A stretch of DNA of 64,000 nt from NCBI RefSeq assembly GCF_026343185.1, contig NZ_JAPEMA010000001.1:930001-994000 (forward strand). The letters are read 5' to 3'. The translations under genes and the position numbers were made by a program. Source of the DNA: Streptomyces sp. NBC_00091 (lineage in GTDB: Bacteria; Actinomycetota; Actinomycetes; Streptomycetales; Streptomycetaceae). Below, piece by piece: positions 23,744-31,472 of this stretch. Under the pieces are notes generated by a model. The model did not search any database, was not told the DNA's origin, and saw only the letters and a program-made list of their open reading frames with translations. Each line of letters begins with the position of its first letter. Position 1 is the stretch's first letter.

Positions 23744-25081
23744 GCCGTCGAATCCCCCACCGCCGCCGAAGTCCCCGCCGCCGAAGTCGGACGGGTTGAA
23801 GTCGGCTCCGGAGACGTCTCCGCCCTCGAACCCGCTTCCGTCACCGCCGTATCCGCCGCCGAAGTCCGAGGCGTAGGCGGGGCTGGACATCATCGAACCG
23901 AGCATCGTGCCCATCAGCAGACCGGGCAGCATGCCGCCGCCGAAGTACCCGCCGGCCCAGGGACCGTACACCGGGCCGGCGTCGTAGTACGGGCGCGGAC
24001 CGTGCTCCGTGTCGACGGTACGGACCGCCGGGTCCAGGCCGTCGCGCAGCCGTACGGCGTCCGCCGTGCAGACCGGCACGTTGCGGGCCGCTCCGCCCGC
24101 CGGGGCCCAGGTGGCGTCCTCGGCGCTCGGGCCGTGGCGCGGGTCGAAGAAGCAGGGCGCGCGGCGCTCGGGCACCGGCTCGCCCCGGCGACGGGCGTCG
24201 AGGCAGGCCAGGGAGTACCGGCCGTCCTCCAGCGCCTGGGTCACGCCCTTGACCTCTTCGGGGTGGCGGACCGAGGCCATGATCTGCTTGGCCTTCTCGT
24301 AGGAGTCCAGGCCGTGCTCGTAGTCCTTGCGCATGGCGTCGTCGGCGCCGGGCTCACCGGGGTGGAAGTCGAGGCGGTCGAGCTCCTCGCCGAAGGCGGT
24401 GATGTCCTCGTCCACGACCACGCCGAGGCGGGCGACGGCCTCCCGTCGGACCTCTTCCTTCTTCTGCCGGTTGCGCTTGACCAGGACGTACGCGCCACCG
24501 CCGCCGACCAGGGCCACCGCGCCGAGGCCGATCAGGGCGCCGGCGGAGGAACCGTCGTCCCCGGCCGCGCCGCCCCAGGAGGCGGGGGCCTCGCCCTTGG
24601 TCTGGGTCAGGGCCTGGTCGACGAAGTTGCCGAGCTGCGTGGCCGCGTCCACCGGGCCGCCGGTCTTGACGGCCTCGGTGAGGTTGCGTACGGCGTTCTG
24701 CGGCATGACGGCCCGGTCGGCGCCCGCCTTGAACCCGTCGCCCAGCCGGATCGCGTACAGCCCGGTGATCCCGGTCTCGGCGCGGACGGCGCCGAGCACC
24801 TTCTCCTGCGGGAACTCGGCGGTGGCCGGCAGTACGGCGACGAACACCGGCTTCCCGGCGTCCTTGATCTTCTTCGCCAGCGCGTCGGCCTCGGCCTTGG
24901 GCAGCTGCGCCTCGGCCCGGGGGTCGACGTAGACCGGCCCCTTCTTGAGCGCCTCGCCCACGGCGGCGACCCCGGTGGCGGCCGCCGCCTGCGGTGCGGC
25001 CGCGACGGCGGTCGCCGACAGGGCCAGCAGCAGACCGGCCGCCACTGATCCAAAACGTACGGATATCAGCCTGGTCCTCAT
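23729..25081 (-). CDS. secreted/membrane-anchored TPM-like domain protein with Gly-rich tail
   Basis: A 450-residue exported protein. It starts with a signal peptide (MRTRLISVRFGSVAAGLLLA, cleavage near AAPQAAAA). Next comes an extracytoplasmic domain of about 140 residues (KGPVYVDPRAEAQLPKAEAD), reminiscent of TPM-like domains. A membrane segment at about 179-199 (LIGLGAVALVGGGGAYVLV) precedes a basic RNRQKKEEVRRE stop-transfer and a cytoplasmic part with a helical region. The last 60 residues are Gly/Asp/Phe repeats (DFGGGDFGGGGGFDGGGGW). ATG 25081 gives the clean signal peptide. The role is unknown. It is separated from cimA by 83 bp on the same strand. Confidence 0.8.
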   Translation of the reverse strand: MRTRLISVRFGSVAAGLLLALSATAVAAAPQAAAATGVAAVGEALKKGPVYVDPRAEAQLPKAEADALAKKIKDAGKPVFVAVLPATAEFPQEKVLGAVRAETGITGLYAIRLGDGFKAGADRAVMPQNAVRNLTEAVKTGGPVDAATQLGNFVDQALTQTKGEAPASWGGAAGDDGSSAGALIGLGAVALVGGGGAYVLVKRNRQKKEEVRREAVARLGVVVDEDITAFGEELDRLDFHPGEPGADDAMRKDYEHGLDSYEKAKQIMASVRHPEEVKGVTQALEDGRYSLACLDARRRGEPVPERRAPCFFDPRHGPSAEDATWAPAGGAARNVPVCTADAVRLRDGLDPAVRTVDTEHGPRPYYDAGPVYGPWAGGYFGGGMLPGLLMGTMLGSMMSSPAYASDFGGGYGGDGSGFEGGDVSGADFNPSDFGGGDFGGGGGFDGGGGW

Positions 25082-25164
25082 ACTCACGACGCTACCCGAA
25101 CCGGTACTTTCCTGTGTGAGTAGGACATAAGTCCGTCGCGGACCCGTGCTGATCCTCCGCGGGA

Positions 25165-26787
25165 CTACTCGGCCGGTTCGACGCCCGCGTGCAGGAGGCC
25201 GAAGGTGAAGGCGTCCTCCAGGGCCTGCCAGGACGCGGCGATCACGTTCGGGGCGACGCCGACGGTGTTCCACTCGCGGGTGCCGTCGGTCGTGGAGATC
25301 AGGACGCGGGTCGTGGACTCCGTGCCGTGCGTGCCCTCCAGGATGCGGACCTTGTAGTCGATCAGCTCGAACTTGGCCAGCTGGGGGTAGAAGCCCTCCA
25401 GCGCGACCCGCAGGGCGCGGTCCAGGGCGTGGACCGGGCCGTTGCCCTCGGCCGTGGCGACGATCCGCTCGCCCTTGGCCCACAGCTTGACCGTGGCCTC
25501 GTTGGCGTGGGTGCCGTCGGGGCGGTCCTCGACGATGGCCCGCCAGGACTCGGTACGGAAGTACTTGCGGGCCCGGCCCTCGGCCTCGGCGCGCAGCAGC
25601 AGCTCGAAGGAGGCGTCGGCGGCCTCGTAGGTGTAGCCCGCCAGCTCCCGCTCCTTGACCCGCTCCACGACCCGGGAGATCAGCGCGCGGTCCCCGTTCA
25701 GCTCGACGCCGAGCTCCTTGCCCTTGAGCTCGATGGAGGCGCGGCCCGCCATGTCGGAGACCAGCATCCGCATGGTGTTGCCGACCCGCTCGGGGTCGAT
25801 GTGCTGGTAGAGGTCCGGGTCGACCTTGATCGCCGAGGCGTGCAGGCCCGCCTTGTGCGCGAAGGCGGAGACACCGACGTACGGCTGGTGCGTGGAGGGG
25901 GTGAGGTTGACGACCTCGGCGATGGCGTGGGAGATGCGGGTCATCTCGGCGAGGGCGCCCTCGGGGAGGACCTTGCGGCCGTACTTGATCTCCAGCGCGG
26001 CGACGACCGGGAAGAGGTTGGCGTTGCCGACCCGCTCGCCGTAGCCGTTGGCGGTGCACTGGACGTGCGTGGCGCCCGCGTCGACGGCGGCCAGGGTGTT
26101 GGCGACGGCGCAGCCGGTGTCGTCCTGGGCGTGGATGCCCAGGCGGGCCCCGGTGTCGGCGAGGACGGTGGTGACGGTGGCGCTCACCTGCGCGGGGAGC
26201 ATGCCGCCGTTGGTGTCGCAGAGGACGACCACATCGGCGCCGGCCTCGTGGGCGGCGCGGACGACGGACTTGGCGTACTCGGCGTTGGCGCGGTAGCCGT
26301 CGAAGAAGTGCTCGCAGTCGACGAAGACGCGGCGGCCCCGTCCGACGAGGTAGGAGACGGTGTCCCGGACCATCTCCAGGTTCTCTTCGAGGGTGGTGCG
26401 CAGCGCGAGTTCGACGTGGCGGTCGTGGGATTTGGCGACGAGGGTGATGACCGGGGCGCCGGACTCCAGGAGGGCGCGCACCTGGGGGTCCTCGGCGGCG
26501 GAGCCGCCGGCCCGGCGGGTGGCGCCGAAGGCGACCAGCTGGGCGTTCTTGAACTCGATCTCGGCCCGGGCGCGGGCGAAGAACTCGGTGTCGCGGGGGT
26601 TGGCGCCGGGCCAGCCGCCCTCGATAAAGCCGACTCCGAAGTCGTCCAGGTACCGCGCGATGCTCAGCTTGTCCGCGACCGTGAGGTTGATGCCCTCACG
26701 CTGGGCGCCGTCGCGCAGGGTGGTGTCGAAGACGTGGAAGCCGTCGTCGAGTGCCTCTGTCGGCTGGGTCGCCTCTGTCGTCGTCAT
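25165..26787 (-). CDS. cimA: (R)-citramalate synthase / isopropylmalate synthase-family protein
   Basis: A 540-residue enzyme of the DRE-TIM family that condenses acetyl-CoA with pyruvate to citramalate, a threonine-independent entry to isoleucine. The signature DTTLRDGAQREGINLT lies near residue 21, the metal-binding HAQDDTGCAVANTLAAVDAG follows, and CTANGYGERVGN is diagnostic of the CimA/LeuA group. The C-terminal LeuA dimer regulatory domain runs from about 390 (FELIDYKVRILEG). Homologues near the Streptomyces leucine/isoleucine genes are annotated as citramalate synthase; the choice over 2-isopropylmalate synthase rests on this family likeness. A hairpin terminator lies about 100 bp upstream in the leader. 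Confidence 0.88.
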   Translation of the reverse strand: MTTTEATQPTEALDDGFHVFDTTLRDGAQREGINLTVADKLSIARYLDDFGVGFIEGGWPGANPRDTEFFARARAEIEFKNAQLVAFGATRRAGGSAAEDPQVRALLESGAPVITLVAKSHDRHVELALRTTLEENLEMVRDTVSYLVGRGRRVFVDCEHFFDGYRANAEYAKSVVRAAHEAGADVVVLCDTNGGMLPAQVSATVTTVLADTGARLGIHAQDDTGCAVANTLAAVDAGATHVQCTANGYGERVGNANLFPVVAALEIKYGRKVLPEGALAEMTRISHAIAEVVNLTPSTHQPYVGVSAFAHKAGLHASAIKVDPDLYQHIDPERVGNTMRMLVSDMAGRASIELKGKELGVELNGDRALISRVVERVKERELAGYTYEAADASFELLLRAEAEGRARKYFRTESWRAIVEDRPDGTHANEATVKLWAKGERIVATAEGNGPVHALDRALRVALEGFYPQLAKFELIDYKVRILEGTHGTESTTRVLISTTDGTREWNTVGVAPNVIAASWQALEDAFTFGLLHAGVEPAE

Positions 26788-27121
26788 GCTGATCTGACTC
26801 CTGTCGGATGAGTGGTTCCGGAGACCGGGGATCCACTGCCCCCATCATCGCGCGCTGCCCGGTTCCGGCATGATTTCGGGCCGGGAAACGAAAAGACCCC
26901 TCGCGGGTGCGAGAGGTCTGCGCGCGGGTCTGAGGCACGGTGGCCGCTGCCGCGAAGGTCGTCCACGGTTCAGCGGTCACAGAGGACCGGCGCGCTGCTG
27001 TCCATAATCATGAGCTGAGCAGACACGCTCGCAGTGTGACACACGGCCCAGCGGCGGTGGACGCCGGTCTCAGCATGCGGGCACCCACCGTCCGGCAGGC
27101 GGCCCGCCCCTGTGGAACCGC
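26788..27121. other. 334-bp intergenic region, cimA leader
   Basis: No protein-like gene is seen. On the minus strand a hairpin with a T tract (26888-26919) precedes cimA by 100 bp. A tiny frame (27011-26970, MIMDSSAPVLCDR) before it could be a leader peptide but lacks a clear ribosome site. The tetR gene ends at 27122 without an evident hairpin. Confidence 0.45.
26888..26919 (-). terminator. hairpin terminator or attenuator in the cimA leader
   Basis: On the minus strand AGACCTCTCGC-ACCC-GCGAGGGGTCT forms an 11-bp stem with one wobble, followed by TTTTCGTTT. A T-tracted terminator is rare in this GC-rich window. Its place upstream of cimA suggests attenuation, although it could instead end the tetR transcript. 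Confidence 0.7.
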
Positions 27122-27736
27122 CTAGAGGGCAAGGGTTTCGGCGAGGAATTCCCCTACGTGTTCCAGGATGTCCTCGCGCCCTATGCCGGGCAGGCCGACG
27201 GCGACCTGGATGCTGAAGCCGTCGAGCAGGGCCCGCAGCCTGGCGGCGAAGCGGTCGGGGTCCACCGGGCGGAACTCCCCGCGCGAGATGCCCTCGGCGA
27301 GCAGGGCGACCAGGTCGCGGTGCCAGGCGCCCTCGATGGCGCCCTGCCGCTCGCGCTCCTGGGGGCCGGCGTTCTGGGACCGGTTCCAGACCTCCAGCCA
27401 CAGGGTCCAGTGCGGATCCCGGGCGCCGTCGGGCACGTACAGGTCCACGTACGCCTGTACGCGCTCGCGCGCCGGTCCGCGGCGGGCCAGCAGGGCCCGC
27501 CGCTCGGTGCCCAGGGCCGCCTCGCTCCACTCCAGGGTCTGCAGCAGGAGCTCGTCCTTGCTGCCGAAGTAGTAGAGGAGGTGGCCGCTGCTCATGCCGA
27601 CCTGACGGCCCAGGCCGGCCATGGTCAGGCCCTCGAGCCCGCGCTCCGCGATCGTGGCCATGGCGGCGACGAGTACGTCCTCGCGCGGGGGCGCGTTCTT
27701 GCGCGCCGCCCGTACCGGTACTCCACCCGCCACCAT
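27122..27736 (-). CDS. TetR/AcrR-family transcriptional regulator
   Basis: A 204-residue TetR regulator. The helix-turn-helix lies at residues about 18-65 (VLVAAMATIAERGLEGLTMA, then RQVGMSSGHLLYYFGSKDELL). The C-terminal domain (WLEVWNRSQNAGPQERERQGA, ALLDGFSIQVAVGLPGI) is of the BetI/YcdC-like group. It begins 30 bp after the agmatine deiminase gene on the same strand, so it is probably the last gene of the urease/agmatine deiminase operon and may control it. The palindromes at 31344-31384 are candidate targets. The ligand is unknown. Confidence 0.88.
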   Translation of the reverse strand: MVAGGVPVRAARKNAPPREDVLVAAMATIAERGLEGLTMAGLGRQVGMSSGHLLYYFGSKDELLLQTLEWSEAALGTERRALLARRGPARERVQAYVDLYVPDGARDPHWTLWLEVWNRSQNAGPQERERQGAIEGAWHRDLVALLAEGISRGEFRPVDPDRFAARLRALLDGFSIQVAVGLPGIGREDILEHVGEFLAETLAL

Positions 27737-27766
27737 GGGTCACTCCTTCGTGAGGTCCGCCTGAGG

Positions 27767-28804
27767 TCAGACCCTCGGCTGCTGCTGGGTGATGCAGTGG
27801 ATACCGCCACCCCCGGCGAAAATCGTACGTGCGTCAACGAGGGTCACGGTCCGCTCGGGGAACAGTCCGCGGAAGATCTCGGCGGCCTCCTCGTCGCGCG
27901 GGTCGTCGAAGGCGCAGAGCACCACGCCGCCGTTGCAGAGGTAGTGGTTGATGTACGAGTAGTCCACCCACTCGCCGTCCTCCTCCAGCACGGTCGGCGC
28001 CGGGACCTCCACGACCTCCAGCAGCCGGCCCTGCGCGTCGGTGGAGGCGCGCAGGATGGCGGCGATGGTCTTGCAGCGCTCGTGGTCCGGGTGGGCCGGG
28101 TCGGGCTGGGTGTGGACCATGACCACGCCGGGGCGGGCGAAGGCGGCGACGATGTCCACGTGGCCCTGGGTGCCGTAGGTGCCGTAGTCGCCGGCCAGGC
28201 CGTACGGCAGCCAGATGGCCTTGGTGGTGCCGAGGTGGGCGTGGATCTCGGCCTCGACCTGCTGGCGGGTCCAGCCGGGGTTGCGGCCCTCGCCGAGCTG
28301 CACGGTGTCGGTGAGGAGCACGGTGCCCTCGCCGTCGACGTGGATGGCGCCGCCCTCGTTCACCAGCGTGGTGCTGTAGGTGCGGGTGCCGACGACGTCC
28401 GAGATGTGCCGGGCGATCTTCGAGTCGTGGTCCCAGCGGGCCCACTCCTGGGCGCCCCAGCCGTTGAAGGTCCAGTCGACCGCGGCCAGTTCACCGGCGT
28501 CGTTGGTGACGAAGGTCGGGCCGATGTCGCGCATCCAGGCGTCGTCGAGCTCGCGCTCGACCAGCTGGACGTCGTCGCCGACGATGGCGCGGGCGCTGTC
28601 CGCGTCACCGGGCGAGACCACCAGGGTCACGGGCTCGTACGAGCGGACCGCGCGAGCCACGGCGCCCCAGGCCTCGCGGGCCTCGGCGAGCTCCTGGGCG
28701 TTGGTGAAGGTGGGGTTGGGGCTGGGCCAGGCCATCCAGGTGCGCTCGTGGGGCATCCACTCGGCCGGCATCCGGAAGCCGTCGTTCACGGGCTTTGCAG
28801 TCAT
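27767..28804 (-). CDS. aguA: agmatine deiminase
   Basis: A 345-residue enzyme of the guanidino-group-modifying (pentein) family that converts agmatine to N-carbamoylputrescine and ammonia. Visible motifs are MPAEWMPHERTWMAWP at the N-terminus, DDAWMRDIGPTFV (substrate aspartate), NEGGAIHVDGEG and the C-terminal FAGGGGIHCITQQQP with the nucleophilic Cys. ATG 28804 (MTAKPVNDGFRMP) gives the full family length; a longer frame is artefactual. It lies 46 bp after ureC and 30 bp before tetR. The putrescine-forming amidase (aguB) is not next to it. Release of ammonia fits the nitrogen theme of its neighbours. Confidence 0.93.
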   Translation of the reverse strand: MTAKPVNDGFRMPAEWMPHERTWMAWPSPNPTFTNAQELAEAREAWGAVARAVRSYEPVTLVVSPGDADSARAIVGDDVQLVERELDDAWMRDIGPTFVTNDAGELAAVDWTFNGWGAQEWARWDHDSKIARHISDVVGTRTYSTTLVNEGGAIHVDGEGTVLLTDTVQLGEGRNPGWTRQQVEAEIHAHLGTTKAIWLPYGLAGDYGTYGTQGHVDIVAAFARPGVVMVHTQPDPAHPDHERCKTIAAILRASTDAQGRLLEVVEVPAPTVLEEDGEWVDYSYINHYLCNGGVVLCAFDDPRDEEAAEIFRGLFPERTVTLVDARTIFAGGGGIHCITQQQPRV

Positions 28805-28850
28805 GGCAGGGAGGTCCTTAGGGCTGTGCTGACTTACAGACTGTGCTGGT

Positions 28851-30593
28851 TTAAAAGAAGTACAGGCGGTTGAGGGAGGCCGAGTCGGCCGCTTCGGAGC
28901 GCAGCGGTTCTCCGTCGAGGGAGACGAGTCCGCTGCGCGCGTCCACATCGACCGCGCCCACCCGGGAGTTGAGGAGGAGGTCGGCCGGGCCGATGCCGCG
29001 GGTGCCGCGTACGGCGACCCGGCGCCGGCGGGTGGGCATCTCGTCGCCGCCCAGCGCCGCCGCGGCGGCCGAGACGAAGGCGACGGAGATGTCCGCGGCG
29101 GTGGCCCCGTACGAGCCGAACTGCGGTCCGAGGACGAGCGGTTCACAGGTGTCGGTGGCGGCGTTGGGGTCGCCGGTGACCCCGTAGGCGGGGAAGCCGG
29201 ACTTGAGGACGAGCTGGGGCTTGGCGCCGAAGAACTGGGGGCGCCAGAGCACGATGTCGGCGAGTTTGCCGACCTCGATGGAGCCGATCTCGTGGGCCAG
29301 GCCGTGGGCGATGGCCGGGTTGATGGTCAGCTTGGCCATGTAGCGCAGGACGCGGGCGTTGTCGTCGCCCTCGCCGTCGCCGTCCAGCGGGCCCAGCTCG
29401 CCCTTCATCTTCGCCGCCATCGCGAAGGTGCGGCGGATCGTCTCGCCGGCCCGGCCCATGCCCTGGGCGTCGGAGGAGGTGATGCCGATGGCCCCGAGGT
29501 CGTGCAGGACGTCCTCGGCGCCCATGGTGCCCGCGCGGATCCGGTCGCGGGCCATGGCGGCGTCGCCGGGGAGGTCCGGCTTGAGGTCGTGGACGGAGAC
29601 GATCATGCCGTAGTGCTCGGCGACCGCGTCCCGGCCGAAGGGCAGGGTGGGGTTGGTGGAGGAGCCGATGACATTCGGCACGCCCGCCATCTTCAGCACG
29701 TTGGGGACGTGTCCGCCGCCGCAGCCCTCGATGTGGAAGGCGTGGATGGTCCGGCCGTCCAGCACCCGCAGGGTGTCCTCGACCGAGAGGCATTCGTTGA
29801 GTCCGTCGCTGTGCAGGGCGACCTGTACGTCGTACTCCTCGGCCACCCGCAGGGCGGTGTCCAGGGCCCGGGTGTGGGCGCCCATGTCCTCATGGACCTT
29901 GAAGCCGCACGCACCGCCCTCGGCCAGGGCCTCGACCAGCGGGGCCGCGTCCGAGGAGGAGCCTCGGGCGAGGAAGCCGATGTTGACGGGCCAGGCGTCG
30001 AAGGCGTTGAAGGCGTGCTTCAGCGCCCAGGGGGAGTTGACGCCGACGCCCCAGACCGGGCCGAACTCCTGGCCGATGATCGTGGTGACACCGGCGGCGA
30101 GCGAGGCCTCCATGATGCGCGGGGAGAGCAGGTGGACGTGGGTGTCCACGGCTCCGGCGGTGGCGATCAGACCCTCACCGGAGACGATGCTCGTGCCCGT
30201 GCCGACGACGACGTCCACCCCGTCGAGGGTGTCGGGGTTGCCGGCCCGGCCGATCGCGTGGATCCGGCCCTCGCGGATGCCGATGGAGACCTTCCGGATG
30301 CCCAGCACGGCGTCGATGACCAGCACGTTGCTGATCACGACGTCGCAGGTCTCGCGGACGGCGGCGGCCTTCAGGTGCAGGCCGTCACGGGCGGTCTTGC
30401 CGAAACCGGCCAGGAACTCGTCACCGGGCTTCTGCGCGTCGTACTCCACCCGGACGGTGAGGCCGGAGTCGCCGAGCCGGACCCGGTCCCCGGCGCGGGG
30501 GCCGAAGACGGAGGCGTACTCGTGCGGGTCGATGTGCCGGCTGCCGGGGGCGCAGTGCGCGCTGTGGTCGGTGTGGGGGGTCTGACGGCTCAC
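28851..30593 (-). CDS. ureC: urease alpha subunit (divergent type)
   Basis: A 580-residue amidohydrolase of the urease alpha family. Nickel ligands are preserved: His152 and His154 (DTHVHLLSP), carbamylated Lys232 (GFKVHED), His261 (VALHSDG), His287 (HIEGCGGGH) and Asp375 (SSDAQGMGR). The mobile-flap sequence, usually MVCHHLD, reads IVSVHDL, so catalytic His335 is kept but the flap cysteine is Val334. The HEDWG tryptophan is Met. GTG 30593 overlaps the ureAB stop (GTGA). No accessory genes (ureD-G) lie in the window. It probably hydrolyses urea, but a changed substrate range cannot be excluded. Confidence 0.92.
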   Translation of the reverse strand: MSRQTPHTDHSAHCAPGSRHIDPHEYASVFGPRAGDRVRLGDSGLTVRVEYDAQKPGDEFLAGFGKTARDGLHLKAAAVRETCDVVISNVLVIDAVLGIRKVSIGIREGRIHAIGRAGNPDTLDGVDVVVGTGTSIVSGEGLIATAGAVDTHVHLLSPRIMEASLAAGVTTIIGQEFGPVWGVGVNSPWALKHAFNAFDAWPVNIGFLARGSSSDAAPLVEALAEGGACGFKVHEDMGAHTRALDTALRVAEEYDVQVALHSDGLNECLSVEDTLRVLDGRTIHAFHIEGCGGGHVPNVLKMAGVPNVIGSSTNPTLPFGRDAVAEHYGMIVSVHDLKPDLPGDAAMARDRIRAGTMGAEDVLHDLGAIGITSSDAQGMGRAGETIRRTFAMAAKMKGELGPLDGDGEGDDNARVLRYMAKLTINPAIAHGLAHEIGSIEVGKLADIVLWRPQFFGAKPQLVLKSGFPAYGVTGDPNAATDTCEPLVLGPQFGSYGATAADISVAFVSAAAAALGGDEMPTRRRRVAVRGTRGIGPADLLLNSRVGAVDVDARSGLVSLDGEPLRSEAADSASLNRLYFF

Positions 30594-31315
30594 GCCTGGT
30601 CTCCGTCCTTGTCGTCGGCCTGCTCCCGGCCGGGGGTGACGCCGAGGTAGCCGCAGGCGGCCGCGCGGCGCAGGGCCTCGTCCTTGGCTCCGGGGGCGTC
30701 CAGGGGGCCGTCGACCAGGCCGGCGAAGCCGATCGCGATCCGCTCGCCGCCGATCGGGACCAGGCCGACCTCGCCCTCGCCGTGCGGGTCGAACCGTACG
30801 GAGGAGCCCGCCGGTACGCACAGCCGCATCCCGTAGGCGGCGGCGCGGTCGAAGTCGAGCCGGGGGTTCGCCTCGAAGAAGTGGAAGTGGGAGGTCACGC
30901 TGACCGGCACGGAGGCGGTGTTGCGCACGTGCAGGTGCAGCTGCGGTTCGGGCTGCGGCGCGCCGGGACCGGGTACGACCGCGCCCGGGGCCTCGTCGCC
31001 GAGCGATACGGCGCCCCGGATGGGCGCGGAGACCACCGCGAGCCGGGATCCGTCGTCGAAGACGGCCTCCACGTGCACCTCGGTGACCACGTCGGCCACG
31101 CCGGGCAGGACGTCGTCGGGGCCCAGCACACTGCCGGCCTCCTCGATGGCCTCCGCCAGCCGCTTGCCGTCGCGCGCCGCCTCGCAGACCGTGTCCGCGA
31201 TCAGCGCGGTGGCCTCGGGGACATTGAGCCTCAGGCCCCGGGCCCGTCGGGCCCTGGCCAGTTCCGCGGCGCTGCGCAGCAGCAGCCGGTCGCGCTCCGT
31301 AGGGGTCAGCCGCAC
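30590..31315 (-). CDS. ureAB: urease gamma-beta fusion subunit
   Basis: A 241-residue fusion of the two small urease subunits. Residues about 1-100 are UreA-like (LTPTERDRLLLRSAAELARA, LNVPEATALIADTVCEAARDG, VLPGVADVVTEVHVEAVFDDG). Residues about 115-225 are UreB-like (VRNTASVPVSVTSHFHFFEANP, RLDFDRAAAYGMRLCVPAGSS, given here in pieces). Fused gamma-beta chains occur in several bacteria, including actinomycetes. GTG 31315 follows AAGAGGTGGTGG. The stop overlaps the ureC start, so the chains are translationally coupled. The divergent region upstream holds two palindromes and faces an NCS1 permease gene. Confidence 0.92.
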   Translation of the reverse strand: MRLTPTERDRLLLRSAAELARARRARGLRLNVPEATALIADTVCEAARDGKRLAEAIEEAGSVLGPDDVLPGVADVVTEVHVEAVFDDGSRLAVVSAPIRGAVSLGDEAPGAVVPGPGAPQPEPQLHLHVRNTASVPVSVTSHFHFFEANPRLDFDRAAAYGMRLCVPAGSSVRFDPHGEGEVGLVPIGGERIAIGFAGLVDGPLDAPGAKDEALRRAAACGYLGVTPGREQADDKDGDQA

Positions 31316-31343
31316 GCCGATCCACCACCTCTTGAGTCGATGG

Positions 31344-31362
31344 GTTAGAGCATCACTCTAAC
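31344..31362. promoter_or_regulatory. palindrome GTTAGAG-N5-CTCTAAC in the ureAB/permease divergent region
   Basis: Perfect 7-bp arms with a CATCA spacer lie 29 bp upstream of ureAB and 111 bp upstream of the permease gene. The place and shape fit an operator controlling both units. The TetR regulator at the end of the urease operon is one candidate. Confidence 0.5.
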
Positions 31363-31363
31363 T

Positions 31364-31384
31364 CTTCATTTCCTCGCAATGAAG
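31364..31384. promoter_or_regulatory. palindrome CTTCATT-N7-AATGAAG next to the first one
   Basis: A second inverted repeat with perfect 7-bp arms begins one base after the first palindrome. It is A/T rich compared with the surroundings and may overlap the promoters. Confidence 0.4.
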
Positions 31385-31472
31385 CATTGACCTGGGACCA
31401 CGGCTTAGGTCACATTGAATGCCGCTCAAACGAATGCGCAACCACCCCCCGCCCTGCCAAGGGAGTCCCCCC

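Noticed and set aside
26970..27743. Open frame of 257 codons overlapping the TetR gene
   Set aside because: Arg/Gly/Pro-rich shadow in another frame; the TetR frame has the helix-turn-helix.
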